Assembly (NCBI GenBank): GCA_964017185.1 | Contig: OZ024877.1 | Location: 3,450,006 to 3,514,005 of the forward strand | Reading direction: 5' to 3' | DNA: 64,000 nt | Origin: Rugalucina vietnamica | Lineage: Eukaryota > Mollusca > Bivalvia > Lucinida > Lucinidae | In this document: positions 1 through 8,430 of the stretch, piece by piece | Layout of the letters: every line of letters begins with the position of its first letter | How positions within the stretch are numbered: position 1 is the stretch's first letter | Program-made: the position numbers and the translations under genes | The notes under the pieces: generated by a model | Seen by the model: only the letters and a program-made list of their open reading frames with translations | Told to the model about the DNA's origin: nothing | Database searches by the model: none

Positions 1-600
1 CCTCAACTTATTTGTATGGCTATGCAAAATGTAGCTAGGATATCGCACTTATGACTTGCAGATGATTGTCTAATGGACTCAAAACGATACATCAACCAAA
101 TAAATAACATCAAGATTTCGAGTATCTGTTTGAAATACATGTATAAACATGCCAAAATAAATTATGTTCTCTCACGAGACAGCACGTGGAACTGTAGGTC
201 TTACACTTAATAAATATACATATATCTTTACATGTACACTATACAGTGTACTATTTGAGCCGCGGAAAACATTTTAAGTCGTTCAGGATGTCTAACTTAT
301 CCTAGCCACATTATGCCTGTACAAGCCTTCTGTTTATTCATATTTTCATGTCTCCCAGAAAGAAATATTGACGTGAGGATAGATCAGCTCTTATACCAAA
401 AATACGATCGAGCACCCAATACAAGAGAAAACATACATGGGCTGCCGTCTCAAACTTCAATTCCTTTACGATTTAAGAATTTAATGTAGTAGGGCATTTC
501 ATGATTCTTGCATTTGCCAAAAAACATAATCAGCTGATAACATATGTTTTATTTCCAAAGCTTTTTTGTCACAAGAGAGACAAATAAAGAAAAGAAAAAG
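1..600. other. AT-rich intergenic DNA, nothing recognised
   Basis: I see no coding region, terminal repeat or tandem structure here. The only notable sequence is the purine-rich run just before the tRNA-like unit that follows, which would be the tail of a SINE read on the minus strand. Confidence 0.5.
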
Positions 601-680
601 GTGATACGTCCGGGACTCGAACCCACGACCTTTCGCTTTCAATCCCAAGCACGCTACCTACTGAGCTACACAGCTACACG
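601..680 (-). repeat. tRNA-like sequence, probable SINE head or tRNA pseudogene
   Basis: On the minus strand an A-box-like TAGCTCAGTAGG and a perfect B-box GGTTCGAGTCCC lie at tRNA spacing. A 5-bp anticodon stem (TGCTT/AAGCG) can form, but its loop is 8 nt and no 7-bp acceptor stem closes, so a functional tRNA is unlikely. A pyrimidine-rich stretch follows downstream. A tRNA-derived SINE or decayed tRNA gene fits best. Confidence 0.5.
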
Positions 681-867
681 TCCTACACTATTTCATTTTT
701 TGACTCTCTTATTTAATTCGTCTTCGTCGGCTATTGGTAGTTTTGACTAAGTAATTCTTCATATCGTCCCTCGTCTTCGTCTCAAATATGCCCTCACGAG
801 TCGTCCCCCATCACACGGAAAGTCATAACCGCAAGCGCCAGCAGCACTTACGTTCAAAAGTGAAAAA

Positions 868-1010
868 TGTCTATTGGGAAACTCGGCTTACTATATGTTT
901 TCCTTGTTATAGTACCTAATCGGGAATTTAGTTTTGGTTCCCACCTCGGTTTTGGGAGTGGGAATTTCTTTCCAATTGCGTCGTTTCCTGATTACTGCCT
1001 ACTTGTACAT
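868..1010 (+). mobile_element. PLE 3'-terminal fragment
   Basis: The last ~145 bp of the window's dominant Penelope-like family, recognised by the block running from CTATTGGGAAA through the paired CCCACCTCGG / GAGTGGGAA hairpin to the terminal GCCTACTTGTAC. It is 5'-truncated and non-coding. Confidence 0.8.
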
Positions 1011-1102
1011 TTATATATGGGATCTTCGAGCTCAGCAACGACCCCTTTATTTACAAATGGTTGACATGGTCGTTATTAGAAAACAGAGTATAACGAGATC
1101 AA

Positions 1103-1228
1103 TAAAATTAAAACTGATATCATTTAAGACCAGTGAACATATGAAAGGGGATGGGTCATATCATGGTTTCGGCTATTTAAGCCTCGTCAGTGACCCTTCA
1201 GATTTGACAACATGGAGCTAAAGGGAAT
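1103..1228 (-). mobile_element. Hammerhead family B repeat, copy 1
   Basis: Read on the minus strand this matches the repeats at 16580-16733 and 55871-55997: a GCTCCATGTTG lead, the hammerhead core, then CCCATCCCCTTTC, a CACTG motif and a decayed AAAGGATCTCAG block. It is about 125 bp and non-coding. Related sequence has not been seen inside the PLE reading frame, so it is treated as a separate short element. Confidence 0.7.
1153..1196 (-). ncRNA. Hammerhead ribozyme motif, family B, degenerate stem III
   Basis: The core is CTGACGA, stem II GGCT/AGCC is perfect, then GAAA. Stem I GGGTCA pairs perfectly with TGACCC. Stem III, palindromic ACCGCGGT in sister copies, is changed to ACCATGAT, so only its closing A-U pair survives. 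Self-cleavage would probably be weak. Confidence 0.7.
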
Positions 1229-1447
1229 AATTGTAATTTTTGCACCCTTGAACCGGGTAGTATATACAAAGACTAGTATTTTTCAAATGGGGCCAAATAT
1301 ATTAAACGTTGTATGTCAAATGTTGGTTAGAAAATGTATCCTAACCGATGATAATTTTCTGATTTCTCAGATGGATGTTATACAGGGGGATTTTTTTGGC
1401 TTATGCACTGCGTTTCAAGTATTCAAATACATTAAGGTAAGAGCTGC
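1229..1447. other. Unrecognised AT-rich spacer
   Basis: No repeat family, coding potential or terminal repeat identified between the family B repeat and the next PLE 3' end. Confidence 0.4.
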
Positions 1448-2103
1448 TCGGGCGTAAGACTCGATGATTGCCCCGACATAAAGTTATTCATTTTAGTTGG
1501 TTGGGCCGGAGCTTCTTGTCTGTTGCTTGGCCAACCGGGGTTCAACTGGTGTTTATCTTTTGCTCCGGAGTAAGTAAGTAATTGGAAGCTCAGGGATCTC
1601 CATCGTTGGGCAACTTACTCAATCTGTGAGTCCTTGTTTTTGATTCATTATGTAATTTATCATAATTTATTCGTTTGTCCATGATGATTCATTGACTGGT
1701 TAGAGATTTACTACGAGGACCGAAAAACTAACTAAAAGTTATGAACCATTGCAGAAGCTGAGGGTGAGGTTAGGATCCTGTAAAACCGGTTTAAGCCCGC
1801 CAGTAATTGTATATTACTGATCGTTCCAAGGCGATACTTCTGTGGTGGTTCTTATTGTTTTACATTTTGGTCTTTAAATGTTTTGTGTTGTTGGCGCCTT
1901 CTGTGTGTTATCATATTTTAGTTAAGTTTAGGTAACTGAGTGGCCACCTATTTGGAAAATAGCTGCTCATTCGGCTTACGAAATGTTTTCATGGTATAAG
2001 TACCTTATTGTCAGTTTTGTTTTTTCTCGCCTTGTTTTTTGAGGTGGGAATCTTTTTCTGATTGCGCCTTTTCCTGATCGTTGCCTACTTATATTTTTTT
2101 TTT
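1448..2103 (+). mobile_element. 5'-truncated PLE copy (3' UTR only)
   Basis: Starts around the last RT codons (GGGCGTAAGAC) and carries the full 3' UTR: the GGCCGGAGCTTC block, the paired CTCCGGAG segment, GTTACTGATCGTTCC, then GCCTACTT and a T run. It is diverged from the younger copies, so it is probably old. No coding capacity. Confidence 0.85.
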
Positions 2104-2356
2104 CAAACAGTCCAGTGGACAAGAAGGTCGAGGTACAGTCCCACATTGTTCAAGGAGAATACAAAGGCTAAGAAGATGCTGAAGATGCCAGCACCCCATT
2201 TTCTCCAGATACAAATACTTCGATTTCGCTAGACTTGAAACAAGCATGCACACTTCATGGGGAATGAACCGAAATTTCAATAACAGGTGTATCTGCTCAG
2301 TTGCCTCTGTTTTGACATTTATTTACGACACATTTGATAAACAGAACGCAGGCGTT
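2104..2356. other. Unidentified segment with a coding-like frame
   Basis: It lies between a PLE poly-T end and a hammerhead repeat. One plus frame reads about 50 residues of unbiased composition with a single internal stop, as an exon relic might. No domain is recognisable, and it may be chance. Confidence 0.25.
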
Positions 2357-2540
2357 TCCCATGTAGTGTGCATGCTTCTAATGTTTTACTGCTTCCAAAG
2401 GATCTAACAATTATTTTTATTTGCTATTACTGCAGCTGGTGTTGTGCCGTGTGGCGGCCCTAAAACGTCTCCCCGTACATCATCCATAGTACAGATTATA
2501 TTTTTCTTTTGATCCTTTGGGATCAGTGAATATATTTGGA

Positions 2541-3960
2541 AAAAGGTACAAGTAGGCAAAGATCAGGAAAAGGCGCAATCAGAAAAAGATTCCCACTCCA
2601 AAAGCCGAGGTGGGAAAAAAACAAACTAACAATCAGGTACTTATACCATGAAACATATCGTAAGCCGAATGAGCAGCTATTTTCCCAATAGGTGGCCACT
2701 CAGTTACCTTAACTTAACTAAAAATATGAAAACATACATAAGGCGCCAACAGCACAAAAAATTTTAAACACCAAGACATAAAACAAAAAGAACCACTACA
2801 GAAGTATCGACTTGGAACGATCAGTAACACAAAGTTACTGGCGGGCTTAAACCGGTTTTACAGGTACCTAACCTCACCCTCAGCTTCTGCAGTGGTTCAC
2901 AACATTTAGTTAGTTCTTCGGTCCTCGTGGTGAATCTCTAACTAGTCAATGAATCATCAAGAACAAACAAATAAATCATGATAAACATCCTGATGAATCA
3001 AAAACCAGGACTCACAGATTGAGTAAGCTGCCCGACGATGGAGATCCCTGGGCGCCGAATAACCTACTAACTCCGGAGCAAAAGAAAATCACCAGTTGGA
3101 CCCCGGTGGGCCAAGCAACAGACAAGAAGCTCCGGCCCCAACCAACTAAAATGAATAGCTTTAAGTCGGGGCCATCATAGAGTCTGACGCCCGACCCACC
3201 GGCGTGCAATTAAAGAAGGCAGCATAGTTATCAACCATGATTGGGTTAAAAACTAAGCATGCAGACTGTCGCATAACATTCAAGTTATAACCTATACGTC
3301 TGTAACGTGATATGATTTTTCCGAACTGAAGAGAAAAATCATTTATTCCTTTAAGTTTCTTTAATTTGTAAACCAAGTCACCATAAAATTCAGGTTCCGA
3401 AAGGCCCTCACTTAAAAGTGTCTTTAACCCAACATTATATTTGGAAATCAATTCATAGTGTCTACGATAAAATTTAGAAAAGGTTTTTCGAAGTTTATGA
3501 TACCGATAGCCCTGTTGGAGAAGTTTTGCCGTTAAACATTTATTTCGAGCGTTGAAGTCTGTAACATGATTGCAGACTCTAGCAAACCTAATAAGTTGCG
3601 AAATGTATACACCATAAGAAGCACGACGAGGAACGTCACCATCCAAAAAAGGAAAATTTACTATATCAAAATCAAAGTCATCGCGCTTATCATAAATTTT
3701 AGAAGAAACAAATCCATTTGCAACAGAAAGATGTAGATCTAAAAAGGGGGCTTCGGTATCTGAGATATTAGCTTTGTTCAACTGAAGTTCAGGTGGATAA
3801 ATTTGATTGACCATACCTTCAAAATAAGGGTTGTCAATGTTCAAAAGGTCATCGAGGTACCTAGATGTGGAATTAAAAGCCTCGATAACATCAGCTTGAT
3901 TATCATGGTTAAGAGAATCCATGAAATCTCTTTCGTAGCAGTATAAAAATAAATCAGCTA
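2541..3960 (-). mobile_element. 5'-truncated PLE, 1420 bp, with TTGGA target duplication
   Basis: The 3' end lies at the left (AAAAGGTACAAGTAGG on the plus strand). The copy runs through the 3' UTR into the C-terminal half of the RT frame and stops abruptly at 3960. TTGGA flanks it at 2536-2540 and 3961-3965, inside a family A hammerhead repeat. Confidence 0.9.
3161..3922 (-). CDS. PLE reverse transcriptase, C-terminal half (truncated)
   Basis: Encodes 253 residues collinear with residues 249-501 of the fuller copy at 8433-9886. It starts at the Met of MDSLNHDN and contains the YLDD catalytic box (residues ~22-25), the conserved thumb-like region and the family's C-terminus ending MMAPT. The fingers and motifs A and B are missing because the element is 5'-truncated, so it cannot be an active polymerase. 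No GIY-YIG endonuclease follows the RT. The frame is open with few changes, so this is a fairly young insertion. Confidence 0.85.
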   Translation of the reverse strand: MDSLNHDNQADVIEAFNSTSRYLDDLLNIDNPYFEGMVNQIYPPELQLNKANISDTEAPFLDLHLSVANGFVSSKIYDKRDDFDFDIVNFPFLDGDVPRRASYGVYISQLIRFARVCNHVTDFNARNKCLTAKLLQQGYRYHKLRKTFSKFYRRHYELISKYNVGLKTLLSEGLSEPEFYGDLVYKLKKLKGINDFSLQFGKIISRYRRIGYNLNVMRQSACLVFNPIMVDNYAAFFNCTPVGRASDSMMAPT

Positions 3961-4120
3961 TTGGAGTATTTCAAATTTATTGTTCGTTAAGAATCATCTT
4001 CTTAACTGTATTTTGATTATTTGGCCCCTTTGGGATTATGAGTCTTTGATTTAGACTACACAGATGTAAATTATTGAAATTGCAGCTAAAATGTCTGGCT
4101 TTCACTGCCAGTTTTATAAA

Positions 4121-4859
4121 GGGTCACTGATGAAGGTTCATTATGCTGCCTTCTTTAATTGCACGCCGGTGGGTCGGGCCTCAGACTCTATGATGGCCCC
4201 GACTTAAAGCTATTCATTTTAGTTGGTTGGGGCCGGAGCTTCTTGTCTGTTGCTTGGCCCACCGGGGTCCAACTGGTGTTTTTCTTTTGCTCCGGAGTTA
4301 GTAGGTTATTCGGCGCCCAGGGATCTCCATCGTCGGGCAGCTTACTCAATCTGTGAGTCCTGGTTTTTGATTCATCAGGATGTTTATCATGATTTATTTG
4401 TTTGTTCTTGATGATTCATTGACTAGTTAGAGATTCACCACGAGGACCGAAGAACTAACTAAATGTTGTGAACCACTGCAGAAGCTGAGGGTGAGGTTAG
4501 GTACCTGTAAAACCGGTTTAAGCCCGCCAGTAACTTTGTGTTACTGATCGTTCCAAGTCGATACTTCTGTAGTGGTTCTTTTTGTTTTATGTCTTGGTGT
4601 TTAAAATTTTTTGTGCTGTTGGCGCCTTATGTATGTTTTCATATTTTTAGTTAAGTTAAGGTAACTGAGTGGCCACCTATTGGGAAAATAGCTGCTCATT
4701 CGGCTTACGATATGTTTCATGGTATAAGTACCTGATTGTTAGTTTGGTTTTTTCCCACCTCGGTTTTTGGAGTGGGAATCTTTTTCTGATTGCGCCTTTT
4801 CCTGATCTTTGCCTACTTGTACCTTTTTTTTCATTACCCGAAATTGTACAATATGGCCC
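4121..4859 (+). ncRNA. Hammerhead ribozyme (family A) split by a PLE insertion
   Basis: The 5' half (GGGTCA, CTGATGA at 4127-4133, start of stem II) and the 3' half (rest of stem II, GAAA at 4840-4843, palindromic ATTGTACAAT, TGGCCC at 4854-4859) are separated by 686 bp of PLE landing in the stem-II loop. Stem I would form six pairs including one G-U. The first stem-II pair is an A-C mismatch, which should reduce activity even before the split. Confidence 0.8.
4144..4829 (+). mobile_element. 5'-truncated PLE, 686 bp, with TTCATTA target duplication
   Basis: Begins at the last ~25 RT codons and ends GTACC plus a T run. Seven bases, TTCATTA, occur at 4137-4143 and 4830-4836. The uninterrupted hammerhead at 6807-6852 shows the empty-site sequence, confirming an insertion rather than a rearrangement. 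Confidence 0.9.
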
Positions 4860-5048
4860 ATCTTCTCGCTTTGAATGTTTTTCTGCTTCCAAAGGATCTA
4901 ACAATTATTTTTATTGTTTACAAGAAAAAAAGGAGTAACAATTTCATAATTCCATCATGTTGTCCACTTTTGTCACATAGTCCTCAAAAGTTTAAATGTG
5001 ATCTATTTCTCGACCCAAATCAGCATCTTCAATATCTAGGCTCGAATG

Positions 5049-5269
5049 GTTTGTGCTGTTTGAACATTTTGTACGTTTTCATATATTTTTTTATTTAACT
5101 TCGGATAACTGAGTGGCCGCCTGTTGGAAAATAGCTGCTCACTCAGCTTACGATGTGTTTTCTAAGTATAAGTACCTGATTGTCAATTTAGTTTTTCCAC
5201 CTCGGTTTTTGGAGTGGGAGTTTCTTTCTGATTGTAGCTTTTCCTGGTCATTGCCTATTTGTACCTTTC
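5049..5269 (+). mobile_element. PLE 3'-terminal fragment
   Basis: About 220 bp of the PLE 3' end, from TTGTGCTG to TTGTACCTTT, diverged from the young copies. It interrupts an unrelated AT-rich repeat whose parts lie at 4926-5048 and 5270-5810. Confidence 0.75.
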
Positions 5270-5810
5270 TACCTCAAAATACGTTTTGAGATATCTTGCC
5301 AACAAAATTTTCAAATTTTGTTTCCAAAGGGGCATACTTCTAGAAAATAAGCATAACTCGGACTTGGTCCTATGGTTTATGAAATTTCATCTCCTTACAT
5401 TCACTGTTGGAAAGATTCACAACGAAAGGTGAAACAAAATTAAATCAAAATTGAGAAATGCTATCATAACTTTCCCCAAACGCCTCAAAAGTTAATTAGT
5501 GATCTACTCATCAGCCCCAATTAGCGTACAAAAAATGAAGGCTATAGCTTGAACATCTTTTCAGACACACAAAGACCTTCAAATTTAATTTTCAAAGGCG
5601 CATCATTCAAGAAAAAGGTCATAACTCATACATTAGAAAAATACAAGTCAACTATATTTTTTATCGGAAACGTAAATGTGAAGTTGTATAACCCTCAAAT
5701 TCACTGTTGAAAATTTCGTACGAATCTCATGTGACAAAAAGTTGGAATAATCAATCAAATTTCAAATTTCATAATACTGTCAACATTTGACAAAAACATC
5801 TTTAAGAAGG
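5270..5810. repeat. AT-rich diverged tandem repeat of unknown type
   Basis: Blocks such as CCTCAAAAGTT followed by GTGATCTA and CATTCACTGTTG, and the TTTTCAAAGG..CAT..CATAACTC motif, recur at a few hundred bases here and in 4926-5048. This suggests two or three worn units. No coding potential or family assignment. Confidence 0.4.
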
Positions 5811-5882
5811 TATAAGTAGGCAATGACCAAGAAAAGCGCGACCAGAAAGAAATTCCCTCTCCAAAAAACCGAGGTGTGAAAT
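5811..5882 (-). mobile_element. PLE 3'-terminal fragment (72 bp)
   Basis: Only the last ~70 bases of the PLE, read on the minus strand (GAAGGTATAAGTAGGC to ACCGAGGTG). It is too short to show an insertion boundary on the far side. Confidence 0.65.
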
Positions 5883-5916
5883 ATTTATAGTCTTTCAATT
5901 ATAGTCAACAATTCTG

Positions 5917-6110
5917 TTGTTGTTTGTAGTCATCACATAATTAACATTATAAAACGGGAGTTTGGTGGTACCAGGGCTTATCAGGAGACATATAGTGATG
6001 AATTGTCTGTAGTTAATGCTTACTTAAACGAATTACCTGTTAAGTTTTCTATTTCCGTCAATGAAGGCCAAGACAAACTTCCTACGATGTACTGGTTACC
6101 AAACTTTACA
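5917..6110 (+). pseudogene. PLE RT N-terminal fragment
   Basis: Encodes the stretch leading to VNEGQDKLPTMYWLP, plus about 25 residues upstream of where the 501-codon copy begins. It therefore shows the most N-terminal RT-side sequence in the window. It stops at a junction with the hammerhead array at ~6111-6119. Confidence 0.7.
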
Positions 6111-6177
6111 AAATACTGTACAAATAAAATAATTGTTAGATCCTTTGGAAGCATTAAAACATTGAAAGCGAGGAGAT

Positions 6178-6477
6178 GGGCCATACTGTAAAATTGACAA
6201 ATGACAAATGACAAATTTTATTCAGAAGATATAGGCCTCCGGCCCAAAACATGTATACAAGAACAAATATACTGACAACGTTAGCGCCATTTATACACGT
6301 AACCATCATAGGTTAAGACTGTTTCTTCTTTTCATTATATGAAAAATAAAGTTTGAAACTTGATTTATCACATTACTATCGCTCAATGACAAAATGTTGA
6401 AAAATTCATGGAGTGACTTTGAATTGTAGAGGTGTAAAGGGAGGTAATTTCGGGTAATGAACCTTCGTCAGTGACCC
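6178..6477 (-). ncRNA. Hammerhead ribozyme (family A), split by a LINE tail
   Basis: Halves at 6178-6195 and 6446-6477 make up one hammerhead with core CTGACGA and GAAA. A LINE 3' end sits in stem III, with AATT on both sides. The ribozyme is broken. Confidence 0.75.
6196..6445 (-). mobile_element. 5'-truncated LINE 3' end with short tandem tail
   Basis: Read on the minus strand it ends GGCCGGAGGCC..AATAAAATTTGTC followed by repeats of ATTTGTC, a typical non-LTR tail of short tandem units after a polyadenylation-like AATAAA. It is about 250 bp, non-coding, and of a different family from the LINEs at 21-31 kb. Confidence 0.7.
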
Positions 6478-6806
6478 TTTACAAAACTGGCAGCGAAAGC
6501 CAGACATTTTTGCTGCAATTTCAAAAAGTTACATCGGTGTAGTCTAAATCAAAGACTCGTATTCCCAAAGGGACCAACTAATCAACATACTGTTAAGAAG
6601 ATGATTCTTAACGTACAATATATTTGAAGCACTCGAAATATATTCACTGATCCAAAAGGATCAAAAGAAAACTATAATCTGCACTATGGATGATGTACAG
6701 GGAGACTGTTAGGGCCGCCACACGGCACAACACCAGCTGCAGTAATAGCAAATAAAAATAATTGTTCGATCCTTTAGAAGCAGTAAAACATTGAAAGCGA
6801 GTAAAT

Positions 6807-6852
6807 GGGACATATTGTACAATTTCGGGTAATGAACCTTCGTCAGTGACCC
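6807..6852 (-). ncRNA. Hammerhead ribozyme (family A, array unit 2)
   Basis: Uninterrupted motif: GGGTCA, core CTGACGA, stem II with TTCATT loop, GAAA, palindromic stem III ATTGTACAAT, cleavable TA, then TGTCCC. Defects are one U-U mismatch in stem I and an A-C at the first stem-II pair. The architecture is intact but activity is doubtful. Confidence 0.8.
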
Positions 6853-7182
6853 TTTACAAAACAGGCAGCGAAAGCCAGACATTTTTGCTGCAATTTCAAA
6901 AATTTACATCGGTGTAGTATAAATCAAAGTCTCGTATTCCCAAAGGGGCCAAATAATCAAAATACTGTTGAGAAGATGATTCTTTACGTACACTATATTT
7001 GAAACACTCCAAATATATTCATTGATCCCAAAGGATCAAAAGAAAAATATATACTGCACTATGGATGATGTGGGAGGAGACATTTTAGGGCCGCCACACG
7101 GCACAACACCAGCTGCAGTAATAGCAAATAAAAATAATTTTTAGATCCTTTGGAAGCAGTAAAACATTGAAAGCGAGAAGAT

Positions 7183-7228
7183 GGGCCATATTGTGCAATT
7201 TCGGGTAATGAACCTATGTCAATGACCC
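7183..7228 (-). ncRNA. Hammerhead ribozyme (family A, array unit 3), core mutated
   Basis: Same layout as unit 2, but the core reads TTGACAT instead of CTGACGA, which removes essential residues. GAAA and stem III (ATTGCACAAT) remain. Predicted inactive. Confidence 0.75.
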
Positions 7229-7484
7229 TTTACAAAACTGGCAGCGAAAGCCAGACATTTTTGCTGCAATTTCAAAAATTTACATCGGTTTAGTCTAAAT
7301 CAAAGACTCGTATTCCCAAAGGGGCCAAATAATCAAAATACTGTTAAGAAGATGATTCGTAACGTACAATATATTTGAAACACTCCAAATATATTCACTG
7401 ATCCCAAAGAATCAAACGAAAAATATAATCTGCACTGTAGATGATGTACGGGGAGACTTTTAAGGGCCGCCACACGGCACAACA

Positions 7485-7695
7485 AAGCTAGATTTATTGC
7501 TAATTCTAGTTCCTGTTCTACCACTGAACTTTCTAGATTATTAACTCTCTGTCTTACTGCTATCAAATCTTTTGTCAAAATTCTGGCGAGGTGCTCAGTA
7601 AATTGAAATGTAGAGGGTTCCGTGCGACGAGCTTGTGCACATACGATTTTTCTACGCTGTATACCACATTCCCACATGAATTGATTTAAGAAAAT
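7485..7695 (+). pseudogene. PLE RT fragment
   Basis: Encodes the KARFIANSSSC region and then, after a deletion, the CRGFRAT..YDFSTLYTT motif-A region, joined directly to the hammerhead array on its left and to an opposite-strand PLE on its right. It is disrupted and non-functional. Confidence 0.7.
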
Positions 7696-7696
7696 G

Positions 7697-8430
7697 GTAC
7701 AGGTAGGCAAAGATCAGGAAAAGGCGCAATCAGAAAAAGATTCCCACTCCAAAAACCGGGGCGGGGAAAAAAAACTAACAATAAGGTACTAAGACCATGA
7801 ATACATTCAGTAAGCCGAATGAGCAGCTATTTCCCAATAGGTGGCTACTCAGTTACCTTAATTTAACTAAAATATGATAACATACATAAGGCGCCAACAG
7901 CACAAAAATTAAACACCAGACATTAAACAATAAGAACCACAACAGAAGTATCGCCTTGGAACGATCAGTAATATAAAATTACTGGCGGGCTTAAACCGGT
8001 TACACAGGATCCTAACCTCACCCTCAGCTTCTGCAGTGGTTCATAACATTTAGATAGTTGTTCGGTCCTCGTAGTGAATCTCTAACTAGTCAATGAATGA
8101 TCATGGACAAACAAATAAATCATGATTAATTCCACGATGAATCAAAAACGAGGACTCACAGAATGAGTAATCTGCCCGACGATGGAGATCCCTGGGCGCC
8201 CAATAATTTACTATCTCCGGAGCAAAAGAAAACCACCAGTTAAACCCCGGTGTGCCAAGCAACAGACAAGAAGCTCTGGCCCCAACCAACAAAAATGAAT
8301 AGCTTTATGTCGGGGCCATCATAGAGTCATACGCCCGACACACCGGCGTGCAATTAAAGAAGGCAGCATAGTTATCAACCGTGATTGGGTTAAAAACTAA
8401 GCATGCAGACTGTCGCATAACATTTAAGTT
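7697..8430 (-). mobile_element. 5'-truncated PLE in inverted orientation
   Basis: The 3' end is at the left (GGTACAGGTAGGC). It contains the 3' UTR and the last ~35 RT codons, and ends at 8430 where the opposite-strand full-length RT copy begins. The two copies are therefore joined at their truncated 5' ends, an inverted pair without visible spacer. Confidence 0.8.

Larger units (their letters stand above)
2357..4925 (+). mobile_element. Hammerhead family A repeat, split by two PLE insertions
   Basis: Three pieces (2357-2540, 3961-4143, 4830-4925) are collinear with the tandem array at 6119-7484. They are separated by PLE inserts at 2541-3960 (duplication TTGGA) and 4144-4829 (duplication TTCATTA). 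Removing the inserts and one copy of each duplication leaves 377 bp between the two occurrences of CTTCCAAAGG (2391 and 4886). This equals the monomer period of the array, so the repeat was slightly longer than one monomer when it was hit. Confidence 0.85.
6119..7484 (-). repeat. Tandem array of ~376 bp hammerhead family A monomers
   Basis: On the minus strand, about 2.9 head-to-tail monomers, each with one hammerhead. The AATTTCGGGT marker recurs at 6446, 6821 and 7197 (spacing 375 and 376). Each unit holds the ribozyme, a TCTGGCTTTC/GCCAG hairpin, inverted GGATC/GATCC segments and a GCCGCCACACGGC block, and has no coding frame. A 250 bp LINE tail interrupts the first unit at 6196-6445. Small tandem hammerhead repeats without genes are the hallmark of retrozymes. 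That assignment is by structure, not by sequence search. Confidence 0.85.

Noticed and set aside
601..680. Functional tRNA gene on the minus strand
   Set aside because: A and B boxes are good but no acceptor stem forms and the anticodon loop is 8 nt.
2104..2280. Plus-strand coding-like stretch as a host exon
   Set aside because: Contains an in-frame stop. The apparent T-rich splice acceptor is the PLE terminal T run.
4159..4356. Recurrent 65-codon frame MHAGGSG.. in several places (3012, 4159, 9838, 12925, 35620)
   Set aside because: It reads through the PLE 3' UTR in a different frame from the RT. Its conservation follows from copy number, and the copies at 12925 and 14.7 kb are altered without codon-level constraint.
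4540..4570. Hammerhead in the PLE 3' UTR (conserved TTACTGATCGTTCC..CGATAC)
   Set aside because: CTGATCG does not fit the CTGANGA core and there is no correctly placed GAAA or stem I.
6119..7484. CRISPR-like or simple satellite array
   Set aside because: Units are ~376 bp without spacer structure, each with a ribozyme motif. Dispersed single copies elsewhere argue for a mobile repeat.
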